Below are positions 59,099 through 60,579 of a stretch of 60,579 bases of DNA, piece by piece. The stretch lies in NCBI GenBank assembly GCA_016190375.1, contig JACPQR010000011.1:1-60579 (forward strand), written 5' to 3'. The translations under genes and the position numbers were made by a program. The notes beneath the pieces were generated by a model. It did not search any database. It saw nothing but the letters and a program-made list of their open reading frames with translations, and had not been told where the DNA came from. The stretch's first letter is position 1. Each line of letters starts with the position of its first letter. Source of the stretch: Deltaproteobacteria bacterium (GTDB taxonomy: Bacteria; Myxococcota_A; Polyangia; JACPQR01).

Positions 59099-59557
59099 AT
59101 GCTCACCGCCGCAGAAGTCCTCGAGCTCGTGCCTCAGCAGCGGCCCTTCCGGTTTCTGGATCGGCTCGTCTCGATCGGGGAGACGGGCGCGACAGGGCGG
59201 TACACGTTCCGCAAGGACGAATCGTTCTACGTCGGGCATTTCCCGGGCGATCCGGTCACGCCTGGCGTGATCCTCCTCGAGACGATGTGCCAGACCGGAC
59301 TCGTCGCGCTCGGCATTTACCTGCTCGGGCTCGAGGCGCCCCGTGAGGAAGTCGCCCGGACCGTGACCCTGTTCACCGAGGCCGAGGTGGAGTTCGAGCG
59401 CGTGGTGCGGCCGGGCGACACCGTCGAGGTCGTGGCGGAGCGGATCTTCTGGCGGCGGCGCAAGCTCAAGTCGAGGGTGGGGCTGTCCCTCGCCGACGGG
59501 ACGCCCGTCGCCAAGGGAACGGTCGCGGGGATGGGGGTGCCTCGTGTCCAGGCGTGA
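59099..59557 (+). CDS. fabZ: FabZ-type 3-hydroxyacyl-ACP dehydratase
   Basis: 152 residues. PQQRPFRFLDRLV and GHFPGDPVTPGVILLETMCQ are the FabZ signature, with the catalytic His and Glu. A second dehydratase next to fabA. It overlaps the next gene by 14 bp. Confidence 0.88.
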   Translation: MLTAAEVLELVPQQRPFRFLDRLVSIGETGATGRYTFRKDESFYVGHFPGDPVTPGVILLETMCQTGLVALGIYLLGLEAPREEVARTVTLFTEAEVEFERVVRPGDTVEVVAERIFWRRRKLKSRVGLSLADGTPVAKGTVAGMGVPRVQA

Positions 59558-60579
59558 AGAGCGAGTCGTGGTGACTGGCCTGGGCGTCCTCGCGCCGAAC
59601 GCCCACGGCGCGCCGGCGTTCGCCCAGGCCCTGCGCGAAGGGCGGAGCGGGATCCGGTTCCACCAGCACCTGGCGGACGTCGCCTTCGGGTGTCAGGTGG
59701 GCGGCATTCCGGAGGGCGTCGAGGAGATCAAGCGTAGCGTCCTCACCGAAGAGGAGCTCCTCGCCATGAACCCGAACATGGTCTACGCGGCCATCGCGGC
59801 GATCGACGCGTGGACGGACGCGGGCCTGCCGCGCCCCGGTCCGGGCGACCAGGTCGTCGACTGGGACGCCGGCGCGGTGATCGGGACGGGCATCGGCGGC
59901 ATCGACACGGTCGCCGAGAAGCTCGTCCCGAAGACGGACGCGGGCAAGGTCGGGCGGCTCGGCAGCACCATGGTCGAGCAGATCATGTCGAGCGGCAACA
60001 GCGCGCGCGTCGCGGGGCTGCTCGGGCTCGGCAACCAGGTCACGACGAACTCGAGCGCGTGCAACACCGGCACCGAGGCGGTCGTGGACGCGTTCCTGCG
60101 CATCCGAGAGGGGCGCGCGAAGCGGATGCTCGCCGGCGGCTCGGAGGGGCACTCCAAGTACATCTGGGCCGGGTTCGACGCGATGAAGGTGCTCTGCCGG
60201 ACCAAGAACGCGACGCCGGCCCAGGCCTCGCGCCCGATGAGCGCGTCCGCGGCGGGCTTCGTGCCCGGCTCGGGGGCCGGTGTGCTCGTGCTCGAGAGCC
60301 TCGAGAGCGCCGTCACGCGCGGCGCCCGCATCTACGCCGAGGTCCTGGGCGGCTTCGTCAACTGCGGCGGCCATCGAATGGGAGGCAGCATGACCGCGCC
60401 GAACCCCGAGGCCGTGCGGCGTTGCATCCGGGGCGCCGTGGCCATGTCGGGCGTTCGACCCGAGCGCATCGGCGCCATCAACGGCCACCTGACGGCGACG
60501 TTCGCGGATCCGCTCGAGGTCGCGAACTGGTCGCACGCGCTCGAGCTGCCGCCCGAGCGGATGCCGTGGCTCCACTCGA
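59544..60579 (+). CDS. Beta-ketoacyl-ACP synthase (FabB/FabF-like), partial
   Basis: About 345 residues before the window ends, from GTG 59544. VVVTGLGVLAPNAHG is the usual start. Active Cys173 in TNSSACNTGTEA, and NGHLTATFADPLE holds the first active-site His; the second lies beyond the end. The protein condenses malonyl-ACP with a growing chain. Pairing with FabA suggests a FabB-like role, but the sequence does not decide between FabB and FabF. Confidence 0.9.
   Translation, partial: MSRREERVVVTGLGVLAPNAHGAPAFAQALREGRSGIRFHQHLADVAFGCQVGGIPEGVEEIKRSVLTEEELLAMNPNMVYAAIAAIDAWTDAGLPRPGPGDQVVDWDAGAVIGTGIGGIDTVAEKLVPKTDAGKVGRLGSTMVEQIMSSGNSARVAGLLGLGNQVTTNSSACNTGTEAVVDAFLRIREGRAKRMLAGGSEGHSKYIWAGFDAMKVLCRTKNATPAQASRPMSASAAGFVPGSGAGVLVLESLESAVTRGARIYAEVLGGFVNCGGHRMGGSMTAPNPEAVRRCIRGAVAMSGVRPERIGAINGHLTATFADPLEVANWSHALELPPERMPWLHS

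Overview
The window is about 60.6 kb of very high-GC DNA, roughly 70% by eye, from a Gram-negative bacterium. It most likely belongs to the Myxococcota or a neighbouring deltaproteobacterial lineage. The evidence is a long protein of DUF4215/'Myxococcus cysteine-rich' repeats, many small Asp/Gly- or GEGEGE-rich lipoproteins, tandem PilZ proteins, a multiheme c-type cytochrome lipoprotein and an mreBCD-mrdA-rodA cluster. No stretch over about 300 bases lacks a plausible gene.

Layout. (1) 1-13600 is chromosomal: an M49-type metallopeptidase lipoprotein, a PDZ protein, the archaeal-type Glu-tRNA(Gln) amidotransferase subunits gatE and gatD facing each other across a palindromic repeat, ttcA, a 19-repeat Cys-rich lipoprotein, a double PilZ protein, an L,D-transpeptidase coupled to sixA, and two small lipoproteins. 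(2) 13718-13872 holds tRNA-Pro(TGG) and tRNA-Arg(TCT). (3) 13828-27141 is a 13.3 kb integrative element in the 3' end of tRNA-Arg, bounded by a 47-bp perfect direct repeat. It carries a tyrosine integrase, an intact and a frameshifted serine recombinase, an excisionase-like protein, a putative HUH Rep coupled to a Spo11/TopoVI-A-like Toprim protein, a large terminase, a candidate small terminase, a protein with 21 consecutive Cys-x-x triplets, a toxin-antitoxin candidate and a lipoprotein cargo gene. No capsid, portal or tail gene is recognisable, so it looks like a phage satellite or a strongly reduced prophage.

(4) 27231-38549 is chromosomal: a single PilZ protein, a SprT-like metalloprotease, a MoaD-MoaE fusion, an M16 peptidase, an eight- or nine-heme lipoprotein, a coupled lipoprotein and membrane protein pair, an F420/NADP-type reductase and a PpiD-like chaperone. 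(5) 38738-45777 is the rod-shape operon mreB-mreC-mreD-mrdA-rodA followed by an MscS channel with a cyclic-nucleotide-binding domain. (6) 45821-52621 has a TPR protein, a B-box-like membrane protein, a GH36-like lipoprotein, a nitrilase-family amidase and a PQQ-propeller protein. (7) 52743-54878 is a scarred region: two gene remnants meet head to head, and a DUF4143 AAA ATPase sits between 30-bp direct repeats. (8) 54926-60579 is a fatty-acid cluster: plsC-like acyltransferase, fabD, fabI-like, fabH-like, fabA, fabZ and a ketoacyl synthase cut by the window end.

Working links: ttcA is followed on the same strand by gatD, while gatE is convergent. Overlapping ATGA/GTGA stop-start junctions mark translational coupling in sixA/ldt, mreC to rodA, fabD/fabI and most of the phage module.
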